DNA of 64,000 nucleotides from assembly GCA_033060915.1 (NCBI GenBank), contig CM065378.1, forward strand, positions 17,209,501 through 17,273,500. The letters are read 5' to 3'. The position numbers were made by a program, and so were the translations under genes. The first letter of the stretch is position 1; each line of letters starts with the position of its first letter. The DNA comes from Euryodendron excelsum (lineage: Eukaryota > Streptophyta > Magnoliopsida > Ericales > Pentaphylacaceae). Shown here one piece after another: positions 23,215 through 35,041 of the stretch. The notes under the pieces were generated by a model. It had not been told where the DNA came from. It saw only the letters and a list, made by a program, of their open reading frames with translations, and searched no databases.

Positions 23215-24327
23215 ATGGCTGCCTTTGCTTGCCCAAGTGCTGCTGCTTCTTCTCCTCATTCCTCTCTCTCCTCTACCCTGAGGGAACATTTCCTCTATTC
23301 CCATTCCTTAAACCCCACAACACAGCTCTCACCTCCGATTGCGCATCCCTCAAAATCACCTTTGGCTTTCAAAACCCTAAAACCAAGCTCACCGACCCTC
23401 ACCCATCTTCGATCCTCCCCCACCCCCATCACTTCCGATCTCTCCTTCACAACCTCCTCCTCCGCCCCACAATCGCTGAAAGCCCGTCTCAAAAATGGAG
23501 AGACCCTTTACGGTCTCTTCCTCCTCAGCTTCTCCCCCACCCTCTCCGAGATCGCCGGCCTCGCCGGCTACGACTTCGTCGTCGTCGACATGGAACACGG
23601 CCACGGCGGCATCGCCGATGCCCTCCCTTGCCTCCATGCCCTTGCCGCCACGCGTACTCCGGCCATCCTCCGCCTCCCGGAGTCCTGCCCCACCTGGGCC
23701 AAGAAGGCCCTCGATCTCGGCCCACAGGGCATCATGTTCCCGATGATCGAAAGCCCAAAGATGGCCCGAAAAGCCGTCTCGTATTGCCGGTTCCCGCCCA
23801 ATGGAGTTCGCGGATCGGCCCACACCGTCGTTAGAGCTTCGGACTACGGCATCGACGCAGGGTATTTGAGTAATTACGAGGACGAGTTGCTGATTATGTG
23901 CCAGGTGGAGTCGGAAGACGCCGTGGAGAAGATCGAGGAGATCGCGGCCGTTGATGGGATGGATTGCATTCAAATGGGTCCGTTGGATCTGAGTGCGAGC
24001 ATGGGGTACTTGTGGGACCCCGGGAACAAGAAAGTGAGGGAGGTGCTGAGGGCGGCGGAGAAGGCCGTGCTGAGGACAGAAGGTGGGACCAGTGGTGGGG
24101 CCTACTTGGCCGGGTTTGCTATGCCGCATGACAGTCCTGAAAATCTACGGCAGAGAGGGTATCACATGGTGTCTGGTGCGGTGGATGTGGGGTTGTTCAG
24201 GAGTGCTGTGGTGGAGGATGTGAGGAAGTTTAAGATGAGTTTGATGGAGGCCTCTGCCTCTGGCGTTGAGGCGGAGGGGGGTGGTAGTAAAGATGGTGAC
24301 GCCGATGACAAGTACTGGAGCGAGTGA
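23215..24327 (+). CDS. HpcH/HpaI-type aldolase, probably plastid-targeted, intronless
   Basis: One uninterrupted frame of 370 residues. The first ~80 residues are rich in Ser, Thr and Pro with few acids, as in a chloroplast transit peptide. The aldolase barrel starts near SLKARLKNGETLYGLFLLSFSP. Family catalytic elements are visible: VVDMEHGHGG (D125, H128), ILRLPES (R153), and the metal ligands E232 (CQVESEDA) and D258 (MGPLDLSASMGYLWDPG), spaced 26 residues as in bacterial HpcH. Bacterial members cleave 4-hydroxy-2-oxo acids to pyruvate and an aldehyde. The plant substrate is not established to my knowledge, and some plant annotations call At4g10750/At4g24080 homologues PEP carboxylase family. 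The coding region is much richer in G and C than its neighbours, and the final ~25 residues are a variable acidic/glycine tail. Start chosen as the first ATG; overlapping frames on both strands are shadows. Confidence 0.88.
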   Translation: MAAFACPSAAASSPHSSLSSTLREHFLYSHSLNPTTQLSPPIAHPSKSPLAFKTLKPSSPTLTHLRSSPTPITSDLSFTTSSSAPQSLKARLKNGETLYGLFLLSFSPTLSEIAGLAGYDFVVVDMEHGHGGIADALPCLHALAATRTPAILRLPESCPTWAKKALDLGPQGIMFPMIESPKMARKAVSYCRFPPNGVRGSAHTVVRASDYGIDAGYLSNYEDELLIMCQVESEDAVEKIEEIAAVDGMDCIQMGPLDLSASMGYLWDPGNKKVREVLRAAEKAVLRTEGGTSGGAYLAGFAMPHDSPENLRQRGYHMVSGAVDVGLFRSAVVEDVRKFKMSLMEASASGVEAEGGGSKDGDADDKYWSE

Positions 24328-27300
24328 AACTGTTTTAGAAAAATAAAAGACTGGCTTTCCGTGTCACATTTATGAGTTTTTGGAATGTAAAAAATTATGT
24401 TGCTTCTTGTACCTTGTCGGGTTTTGTAGAAGTCGTCGGTGCGGATTTGCTTCATCTGTTAATTTCTTTGTGCAGGCTTTTCCATACGGGAATAATGAAC
24501 TTTTCAAGGAACAAGTGGCTCCCTCTCTCGCTACCGGTTGATTTTCAGACCTATCCCCTGTTCTTCTTCAATATCTTTTTGTTAGTTTGAGAAAACAGAT
24601 ATAAAATTTTCTTGGTTTTGTGCATTTGATCTAAGGCCGACCCTAATTGCTTTTACTGACTTTATTTTATTCCCATCAGAACGAAATTCACTTGATTTCC
24701 TCTTTATCTCCCCATGAGTTGTATGTTTGTAACAATAGGAACAGAATTTTTTCAATTCCAATCGGGGTTATACTCGACGTCGATTCAGCATTTTTAACGT
24801 CTCTATAGGAAATAAAATTAAGTTAATTTTTTATAAAGTAACGGATATTTTAGTATCAATATCTCAAACCTTAATGGGCGCCTGAATCAGACCTGAGCAG
24901 CTTGTTGGAATATGAAAAACCATTGAGCTTGTTTCTAGTTTCTACTACCGGGTTTGTTTGTTTGTTTGTTTGTTTTGCTTGGTTGGCCATCCACGTGCAT
25001 TGCATTTGCGTCTACTCTTTGACAAAGACCCTGAGCAATTTGTAAATGGCCGTAGTATTACTGATCGACCATTACTTCCATGGCAACACTAGGCAGCTAC
25101 ATTGAATGATTGATGAACTGCCTTGGCAGCAAAAGATGGTGGGTCTAAGAGTTTGTTCACTGTGAAGCAACAATATAAGAACCGTAAGATGCATTATGTC
25201 TGTGACTTGAATTGTGTGTAGACATTTATGGGAAGGGAAGCCCATTGTTTGATTGGCCTTTGCGCTAATTTTTGACATATCTTCGGAGCATTTTTTCAGA
25301 TGAAGCTGGGTCTGGTGACCTGTGCTAAAAGGGTACGTGTAGTTGTAATACTATGTTCTCAAATCTCGAGTGTGGAGAATGATTGTAATTGTGACAATTA
25401 ATAATTTGTTGGTCTGTTTTTATTTGTTTTGCTAACCGGGTGCTTAGACTAGCTTGTGTGTACATCGATTAATGTGCAGTGTTTTCATCTCATACACACT
25501 GAATAATAATTGGGTCAAAAATTGTAGCGGTGGCACCATGATAGCACATAAGAGATTTTAAGTTTGAGATTTTAGAGAGAGCAAACTCCAAACTCTCAAG
25601 CATTGACCACTAGGCAAATATTTTAGGGGAGAATAGTTCCATGGTCAGGTAGTATTGAGTACTTGATAGTAATCTCTATTTAATAGTAACGCGTTGTTAT
25701 ACATCAGTAACTTGATTTGTAGAATAGTTGAGAAACTTTTAAGAAAACATCTTATCAGGTTTTGTCATGTAATATATTTTTTTAAATCTATCTACTATTC
25801 GACAAATTCAAGTTGCTGATATATCCATACATTACGTGTCACCATTTGATAAGAATTATTACCTAGTATTTAGTACTACCTGACTATTAGACTTTTTTTT
25901 TCCTTTGGGGTAATGTGTTGGTCTGTTGAATGTGAATTCATGTATCCCACCAAACTAATAACGGACCCAACATTTGTATTAAGGGGATCAAGATCAAAGT
26001 TCTTAAATTTTATGAGAGCCTAGCTAATTTATTTAAAATTTTGAAAGCCAATATTTATATTTTATTGTAAATACCAAAAATCTAAGGGGTAATAGTAATG
26101 GCCCCGCCCGCACCCCATGCGGCCACCAAACAATTTCCTTTGATTCTTTAGGTAAGAGAGTGAATCTTGGCTTGAGGGATAGAGAGATGTCTCCGTTTGG
26201 TTATGTTTTCGATTTTGATTTTTTAAAATTCAATGAAATTTTGTTTGATAAGTCGGTTTCAAAACTTATTTTTGAAAAATTTTCATAAAATACTCAAGTT
26301 TTGAGAATCATTAAAAAAATATTTTTTGAGTTTTCAGAACCGTTTTTATACAAAAATAAAAACGACATGAAAAAGATGGTATTTTTGATAGTTCTATTTT
26401 TTTATTTTCGAGTACAAGAAAAATGAGATTATGTCAAATTTTTTGGTTTTAAGAACACAAAAAACAAAATCGAAATCGAAATCGAAATCGGTACCAAACA
26501 TATTTTTGACTCACTAACTTCTTGTTGCGAAACCAGTGAAACTGAAGTTCTAGCTCTCTCTTCCAGTGAAATAAATTGATGTTCTTGGTGACCTTATTCT
26601 ATTTAATCTCTTGCTTCTCTTGTATTTTGAGGTTACTAAAATCCTTTGAAGATTTGAAACTTCTCTTTTTTTATTTATTTTCGTTAAGCGATGTATTAAA
26701 ATCACTTTGTTCAACGCCATCTTCCAATATGCTAATACAGTAAATAATGGGTTATGCCTTAATGAGTCTTATAAAATTTATTTTTATCACTAAATAATTA
26801 ATTATTGGCAAATGCTAACATGTGCTTTAAGAGCATATTTTAAGCCTGCTTTGTCTGGTTATACAAAGCGTTGGAATTTGTGTTTTCAATGTTGAAAATT
26901 GTAAAAACACAAGTTTCAATACTTTATACAACCAGACAAAATAAGTTTAAAATGTGCTCTTAAGACACAAGTTAGCAAAATCCTTAATTATTTATCAGGA
27001 GGAGTTCCTCAAGTTTCTAAGGCCAAAGTCCTAGGGAGGGATAAAGTGAGTCAATTCATTACTGCAGACATGGATGGGGCACTATTACTACCAAGTTAAT
27101 ATCCTCACTGCCACTAAATCTCTTAAATTACAACTCTTAGTAAGAATTTACATAACACTTTGCATAACCGATAAGGATTGGTAAAGTAACATATGTGAGA
27201 ATTGAATCCAAGATGTTTAAGTTTATAATTCATTCCAGAGTTGACTTTACTTTTTTCTTTTTTTTTGTCTAAATCTCTAACAGAAAATAACAAGTCAACG

Positions 27301-27624
27301 TAATTGAAAATTTGAAACTAATGAAAAGTATAAGATATAAATTACAAGACTTAAAATGAAACTTCTTGGCCAATTACAAGAGTATAAAATGTAATATATT
27401 TTTTTTTACTAAGAAAAAACAAAGTGAAAATATATTTATAGTTTTGCACTGGAAATGAAAATTGCAATGTACCATCCCGAGGAAATCATGAAGCCAGACT
27501 GAAGAATTGCATATGTGACATGAAACGTCAGGTGACAAGTTGCATTTTCTGATATCTTTCTTTGGTTTTCTAGTTCTAAAGTCTCTCGGTGACTGCGGAT
27601 TAATCGAACGATCTGCCAGAGAAA
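24328..27624. other. Intergenic region, one palindromic MITE, no gene seen
   Basis: The stretch is AT-rich apart from short tttg (24955-24975) and cgaaat (26466-26490) repeats and the MITE at 26807-26983. Small frames (24372-24590, 25072-25278) carry no recognised product. The 5' region of the decayed transporter gene lies at the right end. Confidence 0.6.
26807..26983. mobile_element. 177-bp palindromic MITE with 9-bp TSD (Mutator-like)
   Basis: The two arms pair over nearly the full length: ggcaaatgctaacatgtgct on the left against the complement of ggattttgctaacttgtgtc on the right, continuing through ttaagagca and tttgtctggtta. Perfect 9-bp direct repeats ttaattatt flank it at 26798-26806 and 26984-26992. 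A 9-bp duplication is typical of Mutator-like elements. There is no coding capacity. Confidence 0.85.
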
Positions 27625-28019
27625 ATGGAGTTCTTCTACTGCTTACTGTTCTTAGCGTGGTGGTGCTGGCGCTGGAGCTCAGCAAAACGAGTAAAGATCG
27701 AATCCATACATCGACTGCTTTCAATTCTTTCAAGAACAGCTACCTCGTTGTCTACTCCCTCATGATGATTATCCTCTCCATTCCCAGTTCAATTACGTAA
27801 TGTCGCGTACATTTTTGGATCTGGGTTTGTCTGTTATTGTATGAGATTGCTGGATAACGTCAATGGCGTCCATAGTTCTTTTGGATCTAGAGTTCGAATT
27901 GGGCTTGCGCATGTGCATTGAGTCTGCTCAGATTAAGTTTCTGACTTTTAACCTCCGGTTGGTTGCCGGGGAACAATAGGAAAATTAAAAAAATTTCGGG
28001 TCTTCCGTCTTATGTTCTT

Positions 28020-29119
28020 TGTTGGATAAAATACTGACTGTGTTGTATAAAGTTTTCCATATAATCTGTAGCCACAATAAAATGAAATGAAACATAGTAA
28101 TATTAATGTCAAGTAATCATCATAAAGTGAAATCAACAACATTAAATAACGTGTGTGAAATAATGTAATATTATAGATTCAACAAGTCTTATATAATGAA
28201 ATAATAAAAAATATGCGATGCATGGGAGATCAAGTCGAGTGTTAAACACTCTTGGCTTAAGACAGATTCGTCCCCCACACAGGTGCTCATGGGATGAACG
28301 GACGTCTATCTCCAGGATAAAATGATCACAATCTTGAATAAGTAGCACTACAATAATCAAGATTCAGCGAATCAACCTTTTGATTTTACTCTCTCAATGT
28401 ATGGAATGTATGCATCATGTATGATATAAAACAAAGAGGAATTTTTGTCTAATTCTACACAGAATTATGACATTTAATTCCACACAGAAACCTACAACGT
28501 TTCTGATAAAATCAACATGATATGAAATTGAATACACTGCATTTTCTACACAGAAAAAACCGCAGTCATTCTGTAGAATTTCAACACTGAAATTAACTAC
28601 AAAACACAGAAGAAAGTGATAGAATTTCCACTGAAATTCATCTCATAGAATATATAAAATCACGATCAGTAAAATAAGAAATTAACCGGATGAAACCTGG
28701 ATAGAAATTCGATACGAATTTCTAAGGCAGAAACGAACACGAGAAATGTCGGATTGAACAGTCAGATTCTGTCTGGGAACAGTCGTCGGAATCTGGACAG
28801 TACGTCGCCGGAGATTCACCGCTGAAATCCGCCGGAGTCTGAGCACGTCGTCGGAGGCCGAGAAAGAGAGAGAGAGACGGAAAAACTCTATATCAGACGC
28901 CTTACTGTTCGGAGGGGGATTCTTTCTATATATAGAAAGAATCGCACCCCTTCGAAACGGTGCCAGCCAAACGCACCCTTAGGAAAGGACGCAACCGTTG
29001 GAATTTAAATTCTGAACCGGTTCGGTTCAACCCGGTTCACTCTAATATGGTTTAACCCGCGTCCAAAAATATTAAACCGGCCCAAGCTAATTTAATATTA
29101 ATTAATTTAATCGCACTCG
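28020..29119 (-). repeat. 3' LTR of outer element, distal part
   Basis: Nearly identical to 38415-39517; by eye roughly nine substitutions and two length changes in poly-A and ga runs over 1.1 kb. Alignment stops near 29119, where the sequence passes into the inner element's gag. Confidence 0.9.
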
Positions 29120-29131
29120 CACCCGCACCCG

Positions 29132-30183
29132 AAAAGGTGGCAACAGAAAATGTTGTTCTACCTGACGACTCTGAACTTGGCAAAATTTCTTCGTGAAGAT
29201 GTTCCTACTCTGAACGAGAATGAGTTCGACCAGCAAGTAGTTGCGGCGGTGGAAGCATGGAAACATGCTGACTTCCTATGTAGGAACTATATCCTCAATG
29301 GACTGGATAATACACTCTACAACGTGTATTGTGCCGTGCAGACGGCAAAAGAACTGTGGGAATCTTTAGACAAGAAGTATAAGACGGAAGACGCCGGCTC
29401 AAAGAAATTTGTGGTCGGTAAGTTCCTTGATTACAAAATGTTTGATTCTAAAACAGTTATTAGCCAGGTCCAGGATCTCCAAGTTATACTTCATGACATC
29501 CATGCCGAAGGCATGGTTCTGAGTGAGTCTTTCCAAGTGGCTGCGATAATTGAAAAATTGCCGCCGTCCTGGAAAGAATTCAAGAACTATCTGAAGCATA
29601 AGCGCAAGGAGATAAGGCTTGAGGAACTTATCGTCAGGCTAAGAATTGAGGAAGACAATCGAGCTTCTGAGAAGAAGTTTGTTAACACCCATATGGTGTC
29701 AAAGGCAAATGTGGTGGAGCAAGCAAAATCCAACGACAAAAAGCGAAAGCATGAAGGTCAAGGGTCCTACCAAGGTTCCAAAGGTGGCGATTTCAAAAGG
29801 TTCAAAGGGAAATGTTACGTCTGCGGCAGGACTGGTCATACGGCCAAGGAATGTCGCAAGCGTAAGGATCTTGAGAAGAAGGATCCAGAGAACCACAAGA
29901 AGAAATCTGCTCAAGCCAATGTGACCGAGGATCTCTGTGCCAATGTGGAAGACCTGAATCTTTCTGCCGTAGTTTCTGAGGTAAACTTGGTTGGCAATAC
30001 TAAAGAATGGTGGGTGGACACTGGGGCCACTCGTCACATCTGTGCCAACAAGTGGATGTTCACATCTTACCATTCAGTGGACGGTGAACAACTCTACATG
30101 GGCAACTCGGCAACCTCAAAGGTTGAAGGTCAAGGGAAGATCGTTCTGAAAATGACTTCCGGCAAAGAACTTACTCTGAGGTG
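29132..30183 (+). CDS. copia gag and protease segment (partial)
   Basis: The frame opens without its own start: coding similarity begins at KRWQQK, six codons before the ATG at 29150. It continues through the gag core ([10 protein letters not shown]..., [22 protein letters not shown]...[19 protein letters not shown]). A zinc knuckle [14 protein letters not shown] (C-x2-C-x4-H-x4-C) binds RNA. The aspartic protease active site follows as [15 protein letters not shown]. The frame ends at ELTLR and a stop, where a gaggtg-type duplication near 30180 breaks it from the integrase segment. The product would be the capsid and protease of virus-like particles. The missing N terminus makes this copy non-functional. 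Confidence 0.9.
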
Positions 30184-32193
30184 AATGAGGTGTTCCATGT
30201 GCCAGACATTCGTAAGAATTTAGTCTCTGGTTCATTGTTGAGTAAGAAGGGCTTTAAGTTGGTGTTTGAGAGTGATAAGTTTGTACTTACTAAGGGGGGA
30301 ATGTTTGTGGGAAAGGGATATCTGAGCGATGGGCTCTTCAAACTTAATGTAATGACTGTGGCTCCTAAGCCTTCTAGTAATAATACTGCATCTTCTATTT
30401 ACTTGCTTCAGTCTTCAAATGTATGGCATGGTAGACTAGGTCATGTTAACTTTGATACCATGCGTAGATTAGTTAAATTAGAGTCTTTGCCTAAACTTGA
30501 TTTTAATGCTAATGATAAATGTGCAACTTGCGTTGAGGCAAAGTTGACTAGAACTCAGTTTAAATCAATTGAAAGAAGTACGGAACCACTTGAACTAATT
30601 CATAGTGACGTTTGTGACTTGAAATATGTTCAAACTCGAGGTGGGAAAAAATACTTCATAACTTTCATTGATGATTGCACTCGCTATTGTCACGTCTACT
30701 TAATGAGAAGTAAAGATGAAGCAATAGACATGTTTATACAATACAAGAGTGAAGTTGAGAATCAACTTAGCAAAAAGATTAAGGTGTTAAGAAGTGATAG
30801 AGGTGGTGAGTATGAATCACCATTTGCACAACTATGTGTTGAACATGGTATCATACATCAAACCACTGCACCTTATTCACCTCAGCAAAATGGAGTTGCT
30901 GAGCGAAAGAATCGCACTCTAAAAGAGATGATGAATGCTATGTTGATAAGTTCTGGGGCACCCCAGAATTTGTGGGGGGAAGCGTTGTTATCCGCCAACT
31001 ATGTTCTCAACAAGATATCCCACAAGAAACTTGGCAAAACCCCTTATGAGATGTGGAAAGGTCGAAAACCTTCCTATAAATACTTGAGAGTATGGGGTTG
31101 TTTAGCTAAGGTAGCGGTTCCTTTACCCAAGAAGGTAAAATTAGGACCACAAACAGTTGATTGTATATTTATTGGCTATGCCGAACATAGCAGTGCATAT
31201 CGATTTCTGGTTCACAAGTCTGAAATATCAGATATTCATGTGAATACAATAATGGAGTCTAGGAATGTATCCTTCTTTGAGGAGGAGTTTCCGTATAAGT
31301 CTACACATGGATCAAGTTTGCTTAAACGAACTCATGATACCATTGTAGATAAAGACTATGGGTCAGTGGATAAAGAAAACGACGCTGAACCTAGAAGAGG
31401 TAAAAGGACAAAGGTTGCAAAATCATTCGGTCCTGATTTTCTAACATATGTGGTAGAAAATGAACCTCAGAGTTACAAAGAAGCAATGTCCTCTCCGGAA
31501 GCACCTTTGTGGAAAGAGGCTATCCATAGTGAAGTTGAGTCAATTCTGCAAAATCATACATGGGAACTAGTGGATCTTCCACCTGGTAATAAACCCCTTG
31601 GATACAAGTGGATATTCAAGAGGAAGATGAAAGCAGATGGCTCAATTGACAAATACAAGGCCAGACTTGTAGTCAAAGGCTACAAGCAGACTGAGGGAGT
31701 GGATTATTTCGATACATATTCTCCTGTAACCAGAATAACGTCCATACGTATCTTGATAGTCTTTGCGGCTTTACATAATCTTGAGATTCATCAAATGGAT
31801 GTTAAAACGGCATTCTTAAATGGAGATTTGAATGAGGAGATTTATATGGAGCAACCTGAAGGATTCATTGTTCCTGGCAAAGAGAAAAAGGTATGCAAAC
31901 TTGTTAAGTCTTTATATGGACTAAAACAAGCTCCGAAACAATGGCATGAGAAGTTTGATAATGCTATGCTGTCAAACGGCTTCAAGATAAATGAATGCGA
32001 TAAATGTGTTTATGTGAAGAACACTGCTCATGGTTATGTCCTTGTTTGTCTTTATGTAGATGATATGATTATCATTGGTAGCAATACTGAGGTTATTAAA
32101 GCTACTAAGAAATTGTTGAACAGTAAGTTTGACATGAAGGATCTAGGGATTGCAGATGTTATACTTGGTATTAAGATTACTAAAAACATCTGA
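30181..32193 (+). CDS. copia integrase and reverse transcriptase segment
   Basis: The segment begins at [19 protein letters not shown], continuing the protease tail in a new frame. A GAG-pre-integrase zinc region ([15 protein letters not shown]...CATCVEAK) is followed by the integrase core, with acidic residues in [16 protein letters not shown] and [10 protein letters not shown]. The reverse transcriptase follows: [56 protein letters not shown] and the catalytic [11 protein letters not shown]. It ends at GIKITKNI and a stop because one extra A in an A-run near 32187 shifts the frame. The integrase-before-RT order places it in Ty1/copia (Pseudoviridae-type). Confidence 0.93.
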   Translation: MNEVFHVPDIRKNLVSGSLLSKKGFKLVFESDKFVLTKGGMFVGKGYLSDGLFKLNVMTVAPKPSSNNTASSIYLLQSSNVWHGRLGHVNFDTMRRLVKLESLPKLDFNANDKCATCVEAKLTRTQFKSIERSTEPLELIHSDVCDLKYVQTRGGKKYFITFIDDCTRYCHVYLMRSKDEAIDMFIQYKSEVENQLSKKIKVLRSDRGGEYESPFAQLCVEHGIIHQTTAPYSPQQNGVAERKNRTLKEMMNAMLISSGAPQNLWGEALLSANYVLNKISHKKLGKTPYEMWKGRKPSYKYLRVWGCLAKVAVPLPKKVKLGPQTVDCIFIGYAEHSSAYRFLVHKSEISDIHVNTIMESRNVSFFEEEFPYKSTHGSSLLKRTHDTIVDKDYGSVDKENDAEPRRGKRTKVAKSFGPDFLTYVVENEPQSYKEAMSSPEAPLWKEAIHSEVESILQNHTWELVDLPPGNKPLGYKWIFKRKMKADGSIDKYKARLVVKGYKQTEGVDYFDTYSPVTRITSIRILIVFAALHNLEIHQMDVKTAFLNGDLNEEIYMEQPEGFIVPGKEKKVCKLVKSLYGLKQAPKQWHEKFDNAMLSNGFKINECDKCVYVKNTAHGYVLVCLYVDDMIIIGSNTEVIKATKKLLNSKFDMKDLGIADVILGIKITKNI

Positions 32194-33004
32194 GGGATAT
32201 GCGTTATCACAGACTCATTATGTCGAGAAGATACTCGATAAGTTTAGTAAGTCTGATAACGGTCTAGCAAACACACCCATAGATTGTTTTCTACATTTAT
32301 ACAAGAACGATGATGAGGGCATATCTCAATTAGAATACTCACGGATAATTGGCAGTTTAATGTATCTCATGAATTGCACACGTCCGGATATTGCTTATAC
32401 GGTAAGCAGATTGAGCAGATATACGAGTAACCCAGGGTTAAACCACTGGAAGGCCATAGTTAGGGTTCTCAGGTATCTGAGATACACCTTGAATTATGGG
32501 CTGCACTATACGAGATATCCAGCTGTTGTAGAAGGTTACACAGACGCAAATTGGATATCTGACACTAGAGACTCTAAATCCACAAGTGGATATGTGTTTA
32601 CTCTAGGAGGTGCAGCAATATCTTGGAAATCCTCAAAACAAACTTGCATAGCCAGATCCACCATGGAATCTGAGTTTATCGCTTTAGATAAAGCAGGAGA
32701 GGAAGCAGAGTGGCTTCGTAACTTTCTGGAGGATATTCCCGTGTGGCCTAAACCAGTCTCTGCTATATGCATACATTGCGATAGTCAATCTGCAATAGCA
32801 AGAGCACAAAACCACATGTATAATGAGAAGTCACGACATATACGTCGACGACACAATACTGTGAGGCAAATGCTTTCTAATGGAATTATATCCATTGATT
32901 ACATCAAGTCTAAGGACAACATTGCGGATCCGCTTACAAAAGGCTTGACGAAAGATCAAGTAGAGAATTCATCGAGGGGAATGGGCCTTAAGCCTATGAC
33001 TTAA
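32186..33004 (+). CDS. copia RNase H segment
   Basis: After the frameshift the frame continues as [20 protein letters not shown], the end of the RT connection. RNase H follows with [45 protein letters not shown] and [10 protein letters not shown], and then the typical copia end [21 protein letters not shown]. The stop is at 33002. Only the single-base shift separates it from the RT segment. It would remove the RNA strand during reverse transcription. Confidence 0.93.
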   Translation, partial: TSEGYALSQTHYVEKILDKFSKSDNGLANTPIDCFLHLYKNDDEGISQLEYSRIIGSLMYLMNCTRPDIAYTVSRLSRYTSNPGLNHWKAIVRVLRYLRYTLNYGLHYTRYPAVVEGYTDANWISDTRDSKSTSGYVFTLGGAAISWKSSKQTCIARSTMESEFIALDKAGEEAEWLRNFLEDIPVWPKPVSAICIHCDSQSAIARAQNHMYNEKSRHIRRRHNTVRQMLSNGIISIDYIKSKDNIADPLTKGLTKDQVENSSRGMGLKPMT

Positions 33005-33597
33005 AAAGTCACCATAATGGTAACCCAACCTAGCTGACTGGAGATCCCAAGATCTAGGTTCAACGGGACAACAAAATTGTGCATGACTTAGGACAAATCA
33101 CTAAGGAACTCGTTCCGCTGTCCATTTCTATGATGAAATAGTGATAACCTGTAGACAGTGTTTAGGATGAGCTTAGCTCTTAATGATTCTTATACCTTGG
33201 AATTCCAAGTGGAGTATAGCAGGATACTCTTAATAAGAGATCACCTATATGAGTATGAAGGGGCCGCTTCTATGAGAAATTCTTAAGGCTAATTTCTCTA
33301 GAGTACTCATGAATCTACCAGGCATTGTTCAGGGCCAAAATGAACACAACCGAATGGATCACTAGATGATTTGAAAGGAACCGTGTGAGTACTATTGTCT
33401 TGGTTTATATAAACGGCTGAACAGTTCAAGACATCATGTTCACTGGTTAGCCAAATAAATCCGATGGTATTTCACTAGGGAAGGTTCAAAGCCAAAAGCC
33501 ACCTTTCCCGATGCGGTAACTTTCTACCTGTCTCTCTCTCTCTGTGTGTGTCAAGTCAGTATTCTCATGTACATTTTTCATTTCCAGCCAATCTCAT

Positions 33598-33610
33598 TCA
33601 TGTGGGGGAT
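33598..33610 (+). other. Polypurine tract of inner element
   Basis: The stretch catgtgggggat lies directly before the LTR start tgttag at 33611, the usual priming site for plus-strand DNA. The same stretch, reversed, lies at 35042-35054 beside the outer element's 3' LTR. Confidence 0.8.
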
Positions 33611-34719
33611 TGTTAGAATAAATGGGTGTAAACCCATTATTTTGTTGATCTTTGAGCCAATATAAATGTGGGACCCATGCATCCTTTGTGTCGGGTCATT
33701 GGTGCGTTGGATTCACCTCCGAGAGGAGATGAATCTAGACTATTTACTTGCTCAAATCCGTGTAGGATTGAATGAGTTATTGGCTTCCAAAGTCACCCCC
33801 TTGAATATGGGTTATGTAGTTGAAAGTGGGTTATCCCACATTGATTTCTTATGGGAAATAAGTTGTCCATATATAACCCAAGTTTGGAGTAAGGTTTGGG
33901 CCCCAAGGGGCACCCCACTTTTGTGAAAGGGGGAGGACCTATGGAACCCATGGGTTGACCCAATACTCCACACGCGCGCGCGCCGCCGCCGCCGCCGCCC
34001 GCCCGTCCGGTCCGGTTCGGGACGGGACGTGGGCGTGGGTCGTGGGTTCGGTTCAAGTCTTTTCTTTTTGGGCTAGGGTCGGAATTAAATTAATTAATTA
34101 TTTTATTAATTAATTTTATATTAATTAATTAATTAATTTCTGACGGTTTGACCGAACAGGTGTGACCGTTGACCGAACAGGTGTGTCCCTCCGGTAAGGG
34201 ACTGTTTGGCTGCTGGTACCTGTTCGAACCAGTGTTTCGAACAGGCACCTGGGCTCTATAAATAGAGCAGCATTCTAGCATTCATAACATTAGAAAAATT
34301 CCGATTGTTGCATACAACGAATTCCTTCTTCCTCCCGTATTTTCTTCCTGAGAGAGTTCAGATCATCTGGTGAAGCCGCTGAGCAGTTTTTATCGAAGTG
34401 CTGCCTAAAGACTGCTGAGATCGTTTTATCCTGGGAGTCAGACGCCCATCATCCCGTGAGCACCAACTGTGGGGGGTGAATCTGTCTTTAAGGAGAGAGT
34501 GTGAAACACTCGACTCGATCTATCTTTCGATTTCTACATTTTCTATTTTTGTGAACGACAACCGGGTAAGTCGTTACGATTTAGTTTGTTCTTATTCATA
34601 TTCTAATTGTCTTCTAGTTAAAATTGCTTCTAGTTGATAATTAGATAATTCGTGTTATCTTATTGGTTGTGATCACTAATTATACACGTAGTGATTAAAT
34701 AGGAACTATTTATCCAACA
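33611..34719 (+). repeat. 3' LTR of inner element (1109 bp)
   Basis: It starts tgttagaata and ends tatccaaca. It is related to but clearly diverged from the 1486-bp LTR of the outer element, sharing tttgggccccaaggggcacc and cccatgggttgacccaata. It contains a gcc repeat (33975-34000) and a taat-rich stretch (34088-34138). A ctataaatagag promoter-like motif lies at about 34255. No matching 5' copy is present. Confidence 0.85.
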
Positions 34720-34737
34720 ATCTTTTAACCAATTTTA

Positions 34738-34919
34738 CACAAAAGTGGGGTGCCCCTTGGGGCCCAAACCTATCTTTAAACTTAGCCTTTATATGCCCAT
34801 CACTTTTCCCATAGAAAATCAAAGTGGGACAAGCCTTTAGTTCCACTCATAAACCATACTCATGGTACCTACTTTGGAGACCATTATCTCATTCAAACCT
34901 CCATGGATTTGAGCAAGTA

Positions 34920-34958
<39 letters not shown>

Positions 34959-35041
34959 ACATCTTGGACCCACTAAAACGGACATGTGGGTCCCACCTTA
35001 ACAATGGCTCAAAGTTGGTGTTTACACCAAATATTCCAACA
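34738..35041 (-). repeat. 3' LTR of outer element, proximal part
   Basis: 304 bp aligning without gaps to 39597-39900, with about five substitutions by eye. It ends ccaaca next to the reversed polypurine tract. The 18 bp between this and the inner LTR (34720-34737) match neither element. Confidence 0.88.

Larger units (their letters stand above)
29120..34719 (+). mobile_element. Inner Ty1/copia retrotransposon, 5' truncated, nested in an LTR
   Basis: A plus-strand copia element has order gag-PR-IN-RT-RH, a polypurine tract (33598-33610) and one 3' LTR (33611-34719). The 5' LTR, leader and gag N terminus are missing; the sequence enters gag at codons KRWQQK from 29132. Two frameshifts (near 30180 and 32187) split the polyprotein. 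It lies inside the outer element's 3' LTR. Confidence 0.9.

Noticed and set aside
23229..23834. 201-codon Pro/Arg-rich frame overlapping the aldolase, and several minus-strand frames at 23295-24129
   Set aside because: They are shadows of the GC-rich aldolase frame, with simple-composition translations and no family motifs.
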